A stretch of 64,000 bases of DNA, taken from S015-6 sp964384945. Its GTDB lineage: Bacteria; Desulfobacterota; DSWW01. Positions within the stretch are counted from its first letter, which is position 1. Each line of letters begins with the position of its first letter. The position numbers and the translations under genes were made by a program. Where the stretch lies: contig CAYLMK010000004.1 of assembly GCA_964384945.1 (NCBI GenBank), positions 124,001-188,000 of the forward strand, given 5' to 3'. Below, piece by piece: positions 48,168-56,198 of this stretch. The notes below the pieces were generated by a model that worked only from the letters and a program-made list of their open reading frames with translations, did no database searches and had not been told where the DNA came from.

Positions 48168-50192
48168 ATGCGAAAAGGCGGCTTTTTCCCTGGATTTCTT
48201 GTCGGCGCCGTGGCCGCGACCGTGCTGCTCGCCGGAGCGGCGTACCTTTTCAGAGGCGTAATCGCTCAATTGCCTCTGGCAGGAATGCCCGAGATCCCGG
48301 CCGCACCGGCGGGAACGGCGTCGGAGACAACCTTGCAGACCATGGCCGAGGTGCGGGCCCTTGTCGAGAGCGACGACCGCAGGGATTTCGAGTTCGCCGA
48401 GCGCGGATTCATCGCAACCCGGACCGATCCGCACATCCGCGGCGAGAACGGCAACCTCGTGTCCAAACTGACCTCGTACGACTTTTTGAAGGACCCGGTC
48501 CCGGACACGGTGAACCCCAGCCTCTGGCGGCAAGCCCGCATCCTGACAAAACACGGCCTGTTCCAGGCGTCCGAGCGCATCTGGCAGGTGCGCGGCTTTG
48601 ATGTATCGACCGTGTCCTTCATCGATGCGGGCGCCGGATGGGTTGTGGTCGATCCCCTGACCGTGGTCGAAACGGCGCGCGCGGCACTGGACCTGGTCAC
48701 CGAACATCTCGGAGAGAAGCCCGTCCTTGCGGTGATCTACTCTCATACCCATGTGGACCACTTCGGCGGCGTGCTCGGCGTGGTTTCCCGGGAGGCGGTC
48801 GAGACGGGAAGGGTGCGGGTGATCGCGCCGGACGGCTTCCTGGAACACGCGGTGTCCGAGAATGTCATCGCCGGCCCTGCCATGAACCGGCGCGGACGGT
48901 TTCAGTTCGGAATGACGCTCCCCTGCGGGCCCGAAGGCGAGATCACCAGCGGGCTGGGGCCGAGAATCCCGGCCGGCACGGTGTCGCTGATCGCGCCGAC
49001 CGACCTCGTCAAGGCCACCGGCCAGGAGATGACGATCGGCGATGTCCGGCTGGTCTTCCAGGTCACGCCGGGCACCGAAGCGCCGGCCGAGATGAATTTC
49101 TATCTTCCGCAGCTTCGTGCGGTCTTCATGGCCGAGAACGCGAACCTTACCATGCACAACCTGCTCCCCGCCCGAGGGGCGCTTGTGCGTGATGCCAAGG
49201 CATGGGCGGATTACCTGACCGAATCGATCCGGCTTTTCGGGGACAAGAGCGATGTCCTGTTCGCCGCTCACGGCATTCCGCGATTCGGCCGGGAGGAGAT
49301 CCTCGATTTCCTGACCAAACACCGGGACGCGTACAAATTCCTGCACGACCAGACCGTGCGGCTGATGAACGCCGGCCTCACCGGGCCCGAGATCGCCGAA
49401 GTGCTGAAGCTGCCGGATGTGCTCGCAAGGCAGTGGTACAATCGAGGCTATTACGGCACCATGAGCCACAATTCGAAGGCGGTCTACCAGCGGTACATGG
49501 GCTGGTACGACGCCAACCCGGCCAACCTCTGGCCCCTGCCGCCGGAGCCGGCGGCCACGCGCTATGTCGAGGCGATGGGCGGGCCCGGGGCGGTGCTGGA
49601 TCGGGCACGCGCCGCTACGGGCACAGGGGAGTACCGCTGGGCCGCGACCCTGCTGAACCACCTCGTATTCGCCGACGAAACGAACACGGCCGCGCGCGAG
49701 CTGCTTGCCTCGGTGTACACCCAGCTCGGCTTTCAGTCCGAGGCGGGCACCTGGCGCAACATCTATCTCACCGGCGCACAGGAGCTGCGCAGCGGCGTTC
49801 TCAAGTTGCCTGCGATCACGGTGAGCGAGGAGTTCCTTGCCGCCATACCGACCTCGATGCTCCTGGATTTCGCTGCGGTCCGCGTCAATCCGGACAAGGC
49901 GGCGGCAAAGGCCTTCACGCTCAATGTCGAGCTGACCGACCGCAAGGAGCAACACCTCCTCACGGTCGGTAACGGCGTTCTGGTTCATGAGCAGGGAGTC
50001 CGTGACCCGCAGGCCGATGCAACCGTCCGCCTTTCGCGGCCGGACTTCCTGATGATGGTTTTCGCCAAGGTTCCCCTTGGGCTCAAGGTCGCAAAGGGGG
50101 ACATCCGGATCGAGGGCGACAAGCGGGCCTACGAGGCCCTGGTCGATCTGATCGAGCCGGTGGACACGAGCTTTCCGGTGGTCACCCCATAG
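48168..50192 (+). CDS. Alkyl/aryl-sulfatase (SdsA1-type metallo-beta-lactamase fold)
   Basis: A 674-residue secreted enzyme; ATG 48168 was chosen because AGGAGG lies five bases upstream. A signal peptide or anchor is at GFLVGAVAATVLLAGAAYLF. The metallo-beta-lactamase domain has the zinc motif SHTHVDHFGG at about 192-201, the second motif region MAENANLTMHNLLPARGA and the later AAHGIPRF. The middle dimerisation domain and the C-terminal sterol-carrier-like domain (FAAVRVNPDKAAAKAFTLNV, VRLSRPDFLMMVFAKV) complete the SdsA1 architecture. It hydrolyses alkyl sulfates such as SDS to alcohol and sulfate. It is an isolated gene at the start of an accessory segment. Confidence 0.9.
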   Translation: MRKGGFFPGFLVGAVAATVLLAGAAYLFRGVIAQLPLAGMPEIPAAPAGTASETTLQTMAEVRALVESDDRRDFEFAERGFIATRTDPHIRGENGNLVSKLTSYDFLKDPVPDTVNPSLWRQARILTKHGLFQASERIWQVRGFDVSTVSFIDAGAGWVVVDPLTVVETARAALDLVTEHLGEKPVLAVIYSHTHVDHFGGVLGVVSREAVETGRVRVIAPDGFLEHAVSENVIAGPAMNRRGRFQFGMTLPCGPEGEITSGLGPRIPAGTVSLIAPTDLVKATGQEMTIGDVRLVFQVTPGTEAPAEMNFYLPQLRAVFMAENANLTMHNLLPARGALVRDAKAWADYLTESIRLFGDKSDVLFAAHGIPRFGREEILDFLTKHRDAYKFLHDQTVRLMNAGLTGPEIAEVLKLPDVLARQWYNRGYYGTMSHNSKAVYQRYMGWYDANPANLWPLPPEPAATRYVEAMGGPGAVLDRARAATGTGEYRWAATLLNHLVFADETNTAARELLASVYTQLGFQSEAGTWRNIYLTGAQELRSGVLKLPAITVSEEFLAAIPTSMLLDFAAVRVNPDKAAAKAFTLNVELTDRKEQHLLTVGNGVLVHEQGVRDPQADATVRLSRPDFLMMVFAKVPLGLKVAKGDIRIEGDKRAYEALVDLIEPVDTSFPVVTP

Positions 50193-50236
50193 CCCTCTGG
50201 CTTCTGGTCACGCCGCTCGTGGCAGAGGGTTTCGTG

Positions 50237-50377
50237 CTAGATGCGGGCTATGGGGCGGGTCGCACATATATCCCTGCCTCGAACAACTTCTCCACGAATT
50301 GCGTGTGTAGCCCGCGCCTCCTCCCGCGAGAAGAACAAGAATCGAAACCCCCGTTCACGGAAGATCGTCGGACTCAT
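50237..50377 (-). pseudogene. DUF4160 remnant
   Basis: A 46-codon frame starting MSPTIFRERGFRFLFFSREE, which is the conserved N-terminus of DUF4160 proteins (about 80 residues). After EEAR the expected HVHV and GEAKFWLEP motifs are missing and the sequence becomes unrelated until a stop, so the gene has been broken by a deletion or recombination. DUF4160 genes often pair with DUF2442 in toxin-antitoxin-like modules. The remnant lies next to an orphan RelE/ParE toxin gene. Confidence 0.6.
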
Positions 50378-50431
50378 ATTCCACCATGACCTTCCATTTC
50401 TGGTTGTATGCCGAACGAACGCATGCGCTCG

Positions 50432-50719
50432 TCAGGGAGGTTCCCCCGCCTCTTGCTCTTGCACGCCGTGCCATACGCCGACGATCCAGACCATCCCCTT
50501 CTCCACCCGATAGAAGAATCGATAGGGGGGCACCACGACTTCTCGATGTGGCAAATCGGGGAACTCCGGGATCAGGCGCCCGGATTGTGGATATTCATGA
50601 AGCCGCTGGAGTACCCGCTCGGCCTTTTCCCGGAACTTCCTGGCCGCCGGTGGGTTGTCCCGCCTGATGTTGGCCAAAGCTTCCAGAAAAGGTATCAAAC
50701 GCCAAGCATCCTTTCCCAT
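50432..50719 (-). CDS. RelE/ParE-family toxin, probably orphan and N-terminally altered
   Basis: A 95-residue frame with a ParE/RelE core: LANIRRDNPPAARKFREKAERVLQRL, the EYPQSGRLIPEF loop and the C-terminal strands REVVVPPYRFFYRVEKGMVWIVGVWHG. The first beta strand seems to start earlier in the same frame (RYAVYWMG), where no start codon or ribosome-binding site is seen. No antitoxin gene is present: only 72 bases separate it from the sugar kinase stop, and the downstream side holds only the DUF4160 remnant. It is likely a decaying module. Confidence 0.6.
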   Translation of the reverse strand: MGKDAWRLIPFLEALANIRRDNPPAARKFREKAERVLQRLHEYPQSGRLIPEFPDLPHREVVVPPYRFFYRVEKGMVWIVGVWHGVQEQEAGEPP

Positions 50720-50791
50720 CCAATAGACCGCATAACGCTGCGGCTCACAGGCCGAGAGCTTGCGAGCAATCCTTGTGCAGCCGGCGCGGCA

Positions 50792-52378
50792 TCAAGGCCT
50801 CCGATGGTGGAAGGCGTTGAGCCGGCGGTGAATCCGGCGGGTTGCCCGATAGAGCTTTCGGAATTCGCGGTAGTGGAGGTCGTAGGTCCGTCGATGCCGG
50901 GGGTTCGGTCGGAAAAGCTCGTTCGTCTGCACCCGTTCCGGCACGTCCTCGAAACGGATCTTGCCGAGAGCCGCCGCCGCGATGTAGGCCGAGCCGCGGA
51001 GGTTCGCCTGGATCGGGTCCATGACCTGCCGGACGGGGCGATCGAGAACGTCGGCAAGAATCCGGCACCACACCGCGGAGGAACCCCCGCCGCCCACGAC
51101 GGCAATCGAATCCCGGGGACCGCCGAGGACCTTCTCCACCGCGCCGAGGACCCAGCGCGTGTTGAGCGCGATTCCCTCCAGCACGGCGCGCACGAGGTCG
51201 GCCCGGGTGTGTTCCAGCGACAGGTTGTGGATCCCCGCACGGATGTTCCGGTCTTCGACGGGCGCGCGCTCCCCGAAGATCCAGGGGGTAAACAGGATCC
51301 CGTTGGCGCCGGCCGGGGACTCTTCGGCCAGCTTGTCGAGCCGCGCGAAGAAGTCGGGCGGGCATGCCTCGTCCGACAGGCCGTCGCGGGGATAGAAGAC
51401 ATGATCGCGAAGAAAGGTGAGATTGCCGCCCGCGGTCGCCTGGAGCGCGATCAAGAGGTACCTCGACGGCACGGCGCAGGGCACCGCGGCGATGGCCGAA
51501 AAGACGTCGGTCTTCTTGCGCGGCACGTGGGCTCCAAGCCAGCTCGACGTGCCCAGGTACAGGTGTACGTCTCCGTCGCGCACCGTGCCCGCGCCGATGG
51601 CTGCGGCCGTCGCATCGATCGCGCCGGCGACGACCGGCGTTCGGGGGGAGATGCCGATCTCCCGGGCGAAGACGGGGTCCACGGCGCCCAGAATCTCGGT
51701 GCAGGGCACGGGCTCCGGGATCATGGCCGGGGGAATCCCGAGGGTCGCGCACAGTTTCGGACTGACGCGGATGCGGTCCGGGTCGCGGTTGTCGGTGACC
51801 CACGCTGTCAAGATCGAATCGAAGGTCGACACGTACCGGCCGGTGAGTCTGAGGTTGATGTAGTCGAGGACGTTCAGGAACTTGTACGTCTTCGCGTAGA
51901 GTTCCGGGCGCTCGTTCTTGAGGAAAAGCATGTGGCCGGCGTTGTCCTTGCCCGTGAGCGAGGGCACGCCGCCGGTCAGCCGCAGGTATCGCGCCGCCTT
52001 CAAGACGCCATAACCGAAGGCCGGGCCGCCGACGCGGGCCTGGATGTGGGGTCCGCCGCGGGTGTCCATCCAGAGGATCGCGCGGCACAGGGGTTCTCCG
52101 TTCTCGTCGACGGGTACGGTGGTCTCTCCCTGGGTATTCGCGCAGACCGCGCGGATGGCCTGCAACGGGACGTTTCCTGCTGCGACCGCCTCCCGGCAGG
52201 CTTCCTTCAGCGCCCGCCACCATTCCCGGGGGTCCTGTTCCGTCCCTCCGCCCGGCAGAAGGATCGTCTCGATTTCCCGGAACGCCCAGGCGTGCACGTG
52301 GCCGGTGTAGTCGACAAGGCCCGCTTTGCACCCGGAGGTGCCGAGGTCGATGGAAAGGACGTATTCGGTCTCGCTCAT
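50792..52378 (-). CDS. FGGY-family carbohydrate kinase (xylulokinase-like)
   Basis: A 528-residue sugar kinase. The N-terminal ATP/sugar motif is VLSIDLGTSGCKAGLVDY; the substrate-side motif is AILWMDTRGGPHIQA. The FGGY-domain phosphate motifs are VVAGAIDATAAAIGAG and DVHLYLGTSSWLGAHVP, and the ATP-binding AVVGGGGSSAVWCRILADVL is close to the C-terminus. It phosphorylates a ketose or polyol; xylulose is the family default, but the substrate is not proven. The aminotransferase gene lies 45 bases upstream on the same strand, so the pair is an operon, without a sugar transporter nearby. Confidence 0.88.
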   Translation of the reverse strand: MSETEYVLSIDLGTSGCKAGLVDYTGHVHAWAFREIETILLPGGGTEQDPREWWRALKEACREAVAAGNVPLQAIRAVCANTQGETTVPVDENGEPLCRAILWMDTRGGPHIQARVGGPAFGYGVLKAARYLRLTGGVPSLTGKDNAGHMLFLKNERPELYAKTYKFLNVLDYINLRLTGRYVSTFDSILTAWVTDNRDPDRIRVSPKLCATLGIPPAMIPEPVPCTEILGAVDPVFAREIGISPRTPVVAGAIDATAAAIGAGTVRDGDVHLYLGTSSWLGAHVPRKKTDVFSAIAAVPCAVPSRYLLIALQATAGGNLTFLRDHVFYPRDGLSDEACPPDFFARLDKLAEESPAGANGILFTPWIFGERAPVEDRNIRAGIHNLSLEHTRADLVRAVLEGIALNTRWVLGAVEKVLGGPRDSIAVVGGGGSSAVWCRILADVLDRPVRQVMDPIQANLRGSAYIAAAALGKIRFEDVPERVQTNELFRPNPRHRRTYDLHYREFRKLYRATRRIHRRLNAFHHRRP

Positions 52379-52423
52379 GGACCCCTGTCCGGCTTCACCG
52401 GGTCTTCACCTTCTTCGGCCGCG

Positions 52424-53923
52424 CTACACGCCCTCGATGTTCCGAAACACGCGCTCCAGCCGGGCCAGGGCGTCATCGATGATGTCGTCCGTACAGGCCG
52501 CGCTCGTGTAGAGACGGCTGCCCGCGACCGTCACGATGCCTTCGGCCATGTAGGCCGCGCCCATTTCCTGCATTCCCCGGGTGCGCCGTTCCAGTTCCTT
52601 CATGACCGAGGCGATCTTCCAGAGCTTGACGTCCACCAGCAGGGTGCCGGTCGTCTGGAGGTGGCAGATCGAACCCTGGTTGTAGGCGACAAACGGCAGC
52701 TTGTATTGTTCGATGAGCCGTTGCATTCCGCGGGTGAGCCGATCCCCTGCGCGGCCCGCCGCCTCGGGCGCGTTCGTGCGTTCCATTTCGCAGAGCGTGA
52801 AGTACCCCGCCGCGCAGCTGAGCGGGTTCGCCGCGAGCGTGCCTCCCACGTGCACCTTCTTCTTCGTGACCTTGCCGCCCACACCGGCGGATAGGTATTC
52901 CATCAGGTCGCGCCGACCGCCGAGGCCGCCCGCGGAGGGGTACCCGCCCGTCACCGCCTTGCCGAAGACGGTCAGGTCGGGCTTCACACGGAAATATCCC
53001 TGCGCGCCGCTCATTCCGAGGCGGAATCCCGTGACGACCTCGTCGAAGACCAGGAGCGAACCGTAGTCGTCGCAGAGTTCGCGCACGCGGGCGTTGTAGT
53101 CCTTGTCCACCGGCCGCGTGCCGCTTTCCGGCCCGACCGGCTCGATCAGGACCGCCGCCGTCCCGCCGCGCAGCTTGTTCAAGGCGAGTCGGCGCTTCAG
53201 CGCGCCGATGTCGTTCGGGTAGACCTCGTTCGTCCGGCGGAAGATGTAGCGCGGGATGCCGTGGGAGTTGAACCAGCGCGACCCCGGCACGCGCATGCCG
53301 TAGGAGAGCTGGTCGCTCCAGCCGTGGTAGGCGCCGCCGATCTTCACAATGTGCTTCTTGCCCGTGGCCACGCGCGCGAGTCGGATCGCCGCCATGCACG
53401 ATTCGGTGCCGCTGCCCAGCATCCGGAACATCTCGACCCCGGGAAAGCGGTCGCAGATGAACTTCGCCAGCTTCAATTCGTACTCGTGGAAGAGGCCCGT
53501 CACGGGACCCGTCGTGCGCAGGAGCTGTTCGACCTGTTCCCGCACGACCGGCGGATTGCTCCCGAGAATCGTCGGCCCCCCGCCCTGGAGGAAGTCGATG
53601 TACCGGTTGCCGTCCAGATCGTAGAGATAGGCTCCCTCCGCCCGGGTGAACACCAGCGGAAACGGATAATTGAAGGCCAGATTGTGCTGCACGCCGCCGG
53701 GGATGTAGCGTTGCGCGTCGCGGATCATTCGCTCGGACTGCGCGCAGCGGTCCTTGTAGTAACGGAGATACTGCTCGAGGGCCTCCGGCTTCAGCCCGCG
53801 GACCGGCTGATCCAGCAGGCGCCGGAGCTGCTCGTAGATGGTCCGGGTGTTGTGATATTCGGAAATGGCAAAACCGGTCGGTCTTACCGCTTTCTCCGGT
53901 TCCAACAAGGCCTCAGTGCTCAT
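52424..53923 (-). CDS. Class III aminotransferase (glutamate-1-semialdehyde aminomutase-like)
   Basis: A 499-residue PLP enzyme from ATG 53923, with GGGAG eight bases up. Motifs are YLYDLDGNRYIDFLQGGGPTILG, the PLP-phosphate loop MLGSGTESCMAAIRLAR, YHGWSDQL, LLVFDEVVTGFRLG, and the Schiff-base Lys in TVFGKAVTGGYPSAG. The family transfers amino groups from or to aldehydes or moves them within a molecule. The N-terminal about 60 residues are longer than in HemL. With the FGGY kinase it may belong to a sugar-amine or polyol route; this is inference. Confidence 0.87.
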   Translation of the reverse strand: MSTEALLEPEKAVRPTGFAISEYHNTRTIYEQLRRLLDQPVRGLKPEALEQYLRYYKDRCAQSERMIRDAQRYIPGGVQHNLAFNYPFPLVFTRAEGAYLYDLDGNRYIDFLQGGGPTILGSNPPVVREQVEQLLRTTGPVTGLFHEYELKLAKFICDRFPGVEMFRMLGSGTESCMAAIRLARVATGKKHIVKIGGAYHGWSDQLSYGMRVPGSRWFNSHGIPRYIFRRTNEVYPNDIGALKRRLALNKLRGGTAAVLIEPVGPESGTRPVDKDYNARVRELCDDYGSLLVFDEVVTGFRLGMSGAQGYFRVKPDLTVFGKAVTGGYPSAGGLGGRRDLMEYLSAGVGGKVTKKKVHVGGTLAANPLSCAAGYFTLCEMERTNAPEAAGRAGDRLTRGMQRLIEQYKLPFVAYNQGSICHLQTTGTLLVDVKLWKIASVMKELERRTRGMQEMGAAYMAEGIVTVAGSRLYTSAACTDDIIDDALARLERVFRNIEGV

Positions 53924-54050
53924 GAGGTTCGACTCCCGTATCTTGACTGGGACGATTGTAGCTTGATGCTTCCCGTCACGCAATTGATAGCACACGACAA
54001 CGCAGCAGCGATCGCCTGCGGTACGCCTCACATCGGCCTCGCGTTCAGCC

Positions 54051-54156
54051 GGGCCGAGGAGCAGGCTCACCCTCGATTCTCTCCGGCCGCACTCCGGGGG
54101 CCCCTCACCGGACCCCCCCCAGCGGTCAGGCCGGTTTCGGCAGGCTGCACCGTGGG
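54051..54156 (-). pseudogene. Molybdopterin oxidoreductase 3'-end remnant
   Basis: The DNA at 54051-54112 matches 62700-62763 (inside the intact molybdopterin oxidoreductase gene) at about four of every five positions by eye. Shared runs include CGAGGAGCAGGCTC, CTCGATTC and TCCGGGGGC. A further match is GCTGCACCG at 54145-54153. In the intact gene this codes VQHAWWFPE then PPEYGWKESSASLLLDP. In the remnant the readable part PPECGRRES--SLLLGP is kept in one frame, but stops and insertions break the frame. Confidence 0.65.
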
Positions 54157-54203
54157 GGTCAGGATGGGTTCCGCAACATGTGGGCCGGCGGACCCTCTTG
54201 CCT

Positions 54204-54231
54204 TTGAACTGCATCTATGCGTTCATATAGC
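54204..54231 (+). promoter_or_regulatory. Possible sigma-70 promoter of the metal-efflux operon
   Basis: TTGAAC (54204-54209), a 16-base spacer and TATAGC (54226-54231), followed 25 bases later by the GTG of the first gene. This is a modest match to consensus; no MerR- or CopY-type operator was recognised. Confidence 0.3.
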
Positions 54232-54256
54232 CGTGACATGGGAGGTGGGTGTCCCT

Positions 54257-54658
54257 GTGACAAAGAAATCTTCTGTGGCACTGGTTCTTGTCGGGTTTGT
54301 TCTCGGCATTGGAAATCCCGGGACCGTGGTCGTGTGCTTCGGAGCGGACGGCCATGTCGAAGTGGTTCCGGCTTCCGGAAATCATTGTTGTGAATGTCCC
54401 TCCCATACCCTCCCTCGTGATGCAGGCCACCGGTGCGAGTCCTGTTTCGATCTTCCTCTCCCTCTTGGCATGGGTGAAACGGTTCTCTTTCCTGCGGGAG
54501 ATAGGGCCCAGGACCCGAGGATCAGCGCCGAATCATGGGTGTGCGGTTCTTCTGCCACTCCCATGCCGCAAGTTCCGCAAAACGCCCTCCCGGAGACCGC
54601 CTTGTGTACGGCGCGGAGGGCAATGTTGGATCTCTCCTCGGTTGTCCTCCTGATTTGA
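54257..54658 (+). CDS. Small Cys/His-rich secreted protein of a heavy-metal efflux operon
   Basis: A 133-residue protein from GTG 54257 (GGAGG 11 bases up). The signal peptide is SSVALVLVGFVLGIGNPGTVVV. The mature part starts CFGADGHVEVVPASGNHCCECP, with a second cysteine pair in HRCESCFDLPLPLG, and the protein ends LDLSSVVLLI. Short proteins with this GADGHVxxE...CC...C..C.D.PLP layout often precede CzcC/CzcB/CzcA genes. They are likely periplasmic metal-binding chaperones or sensors, but their function is not established. It starts the efflux operon, 143 bases before the CzcC-like gene. Confidence 0.7.
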   Translation: MTKKSSVALVLVGFVLGIGNPGTVVVCFGADGHVEVVPASGNHCCECPSHTLPRDAGHRCESCFDLPLPLGMGETVLFPAGDRAQDPRISAESWVCGSSATPMPQVPQNALPETALCTARRAMLDLSSVVLLI

Positions 54659-54801
54659 AGACCTCCTGAACACATCTGCTCCACGGCGTTCCCCAGCGCC
54701 CGGCGTGCCCCGGGTTCTTCCTGTTTTGCCGGGTAAGGAGGCGTCCCGGGAAAGGAATTCCCAAGCGAACCAACGCAACCGAAACAGCCAGGAGATTTTG
54801 C

Positions 54802-56175
54802 ATGAGAACAAGACGCGTAACCGCGATCGGGATCCTTCTGGCCCTTGTGCTGGGCGGCTCCGGTTCATCGCCCGCAGAAACGTCCCGGCCGGAGCCGTAT
54901 CAACTGGGCCGGGATCTTGCGTCGTTCCGGCCGACCGGCCATGAAGGGCCCCCGGATTCCGCATCGAACCGGATCGAAGAGCCTGACGGTGCCATCACAT
55001 TGCGCCAGGCCCTGACCCTCGCCCTCATGGGGAGCCCGGAGCTGGCCGTCTTCTCATGGGAAGCCAGGGCGAAGGAGGCAGGTGCGCTGCAAGCGGGGCT
55101 GCTGCCCAACCCCGAGCTGGGCGTAGAGGTGGAGAACATCGGCGGCACCGGGCCGTTCGGTGGAGTGGATGAGGCCGAGACGACCCTTCAGCTTGGCCAG
55201 TTGGTCGAGTTGGGCGGAAAGCGCCTGAAAAGAAAGCGGGCCGCCGCGCTCCAAAAGGATCTTGCCGGAAAGGATTACGAAATCGAGCGAATCCGGGTAT
55301 TCACCGAAACCTCGAAGGCCTTCGTGGACCTTCTCGTCGCACAGGAGCGGATGAGACTGAAGGGGGAGTTCGCCCGGCTTGCCGAGCAGCTCGTCCATGT
55401 GGCGGCCGAGCGTGTCCGGGCGGGAAAGGTGTCGCCCATCGAAGAGGTGAAGGCAAAGCTGACCCTCTCGACCTGTCGTATCGAAAGCGAGAAGGCGGAG
55501 GATGAGCTGACCGCCGCAAGAAAGGCCCTGGCAGCCGCCTGGGGCGGCACGAACCCGGCGTTCCGGGAGGCCCGGGGCGACCTGGAACACTTGCCCGAGA
55601 TTCCTTCCTTCGAGGCCCTTGGCGAGAGGATCACGAACAATCCGGAGGTGGCCCGATGGGTCGTCGAGATCGAGAGGCGTAGGGCCTCGCTCGAGCTGGA
55701 ACGGGCCGGCAGGTTCCCGGACGTAACGTTGACCGGAGGGGTTCGACATATCAACGCCACAGATGACTGGGCCTTCGTGGCCGGAGTTTCGATCCCCATC
55801 CCGGTATTCAACCGCAATCAGGGGGCGACCCTCAAGGCGCAGCAAAGGCTGGCCAAGGCCGAAGAACAGCGCAGGGCGCTGCAAGTGCGCTTTCATGCCG
55901 CCCTGGTGAGCGCCTACCAGAGGCTTTCCTCGGCAAGGAGGGAAGCGATTGCCTTGAAGAACGACGTGCTGCCCGGGGCCGGGAGGGTCTTCGAGGCGAC
56001 TCGCGAGGGCTTTCGGCAGGGCAAATTCGGCTATCTGGACATGCTGGACGCCCAGCGCACCTTGTTCGAGGCGCAGGCCCGCTACGTCGAGGCGCTGGGG
56101 GCGCTGCAGAAGGCGATTGCCGACACGGAGGGCCTGCTCGGCGAGCCCCTGGATCCGATGCAGGGGTCTTCCTGA
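54802..56175 (+). CDS. TolC-family outer-membrane channel of a heavy-metal RND pump (CzcC/CusC-like)
   Basis: A 457-residue protein from ATG 54802, seven bases after AGGAG. The signal peptide is VTAIGILLALVLGGSGSSPA. The body has the two outer-membrane-efflux repeats: ITLRQALTLALMGSPELAVFSWEARAKEAGALQAGLLPNPELGV in the first, with coiled-coil helices after it, and ITNNPEVARWVVEIERRRASLELERAGRFPDVTLTGGV in the second. It forms the exit duct across the outer membrane. The CzcB-like gene starts 23 bases after its stop. Confidence 0.93.
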   Translation: MRTRRVTAIGILLALVLGGSGSSPAETSRPEPYQLGRDLASFRPTGHEGPPDSASNRIEEPDGAITLRQALTLALMGSPELAVFSWEARAKEAGALQAGLLPNPELGVEVENIGGTGPFGGVDEAETTLQLGQLVELGGKRLKRKRAAALQKDLAGKDYEIERIRVFTETSKAFVDLLVAQERMRLKGEFARLAEQLVHVAAERVRAGKVSPIEEVKAKLTLSTCRIESEKAEDELTAARKALAAAWGGTNPAFREARGDLEHLPEIPSFEALGERITNNPEVARWVVEIERRRASLELERAGRFPDVTLTGGVRHINATDDWAFVAGVSIPIPVFNRNQGATLKAQQRLAKAEEQRRALQVRFHAALVSAYQRLSSARREAIALKNDVLPGAGRVFEATREGFRQGKFGYLDMLDAQRTLFEAQARYVEALGALQKAIADTEGLLGEPLDPMQGSS

Positions 56176-56198
56176 AAAGAACAGCAAGGAGAACGGAC

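Larger units (their letters stand above)
53924..54256. other. Gene-free stretch upstream of the metal-efflux operon
   Basis: No intact gene. It carries a degraded piece of a molybdopterin oxidoreductase gene (54051-54156, listed separately) and a possible promoter for the efflux operon near its right end. The rest shows no recognisable feature. Confidence 0.5.

Noticed and set aside
47953..48168. Possible 71-residue gene before the alkylsulfatase
   Set aside because: No ribosome-binding site, no conserved motif, and it overlaps the likely alkylsulfatase start.
50241..50513. Plus-strand 90-codon frame in the decayed island
   Set aside because: It is antisense to the DUF4160 remnant and the RelE/ParE frame, and has no motifs.
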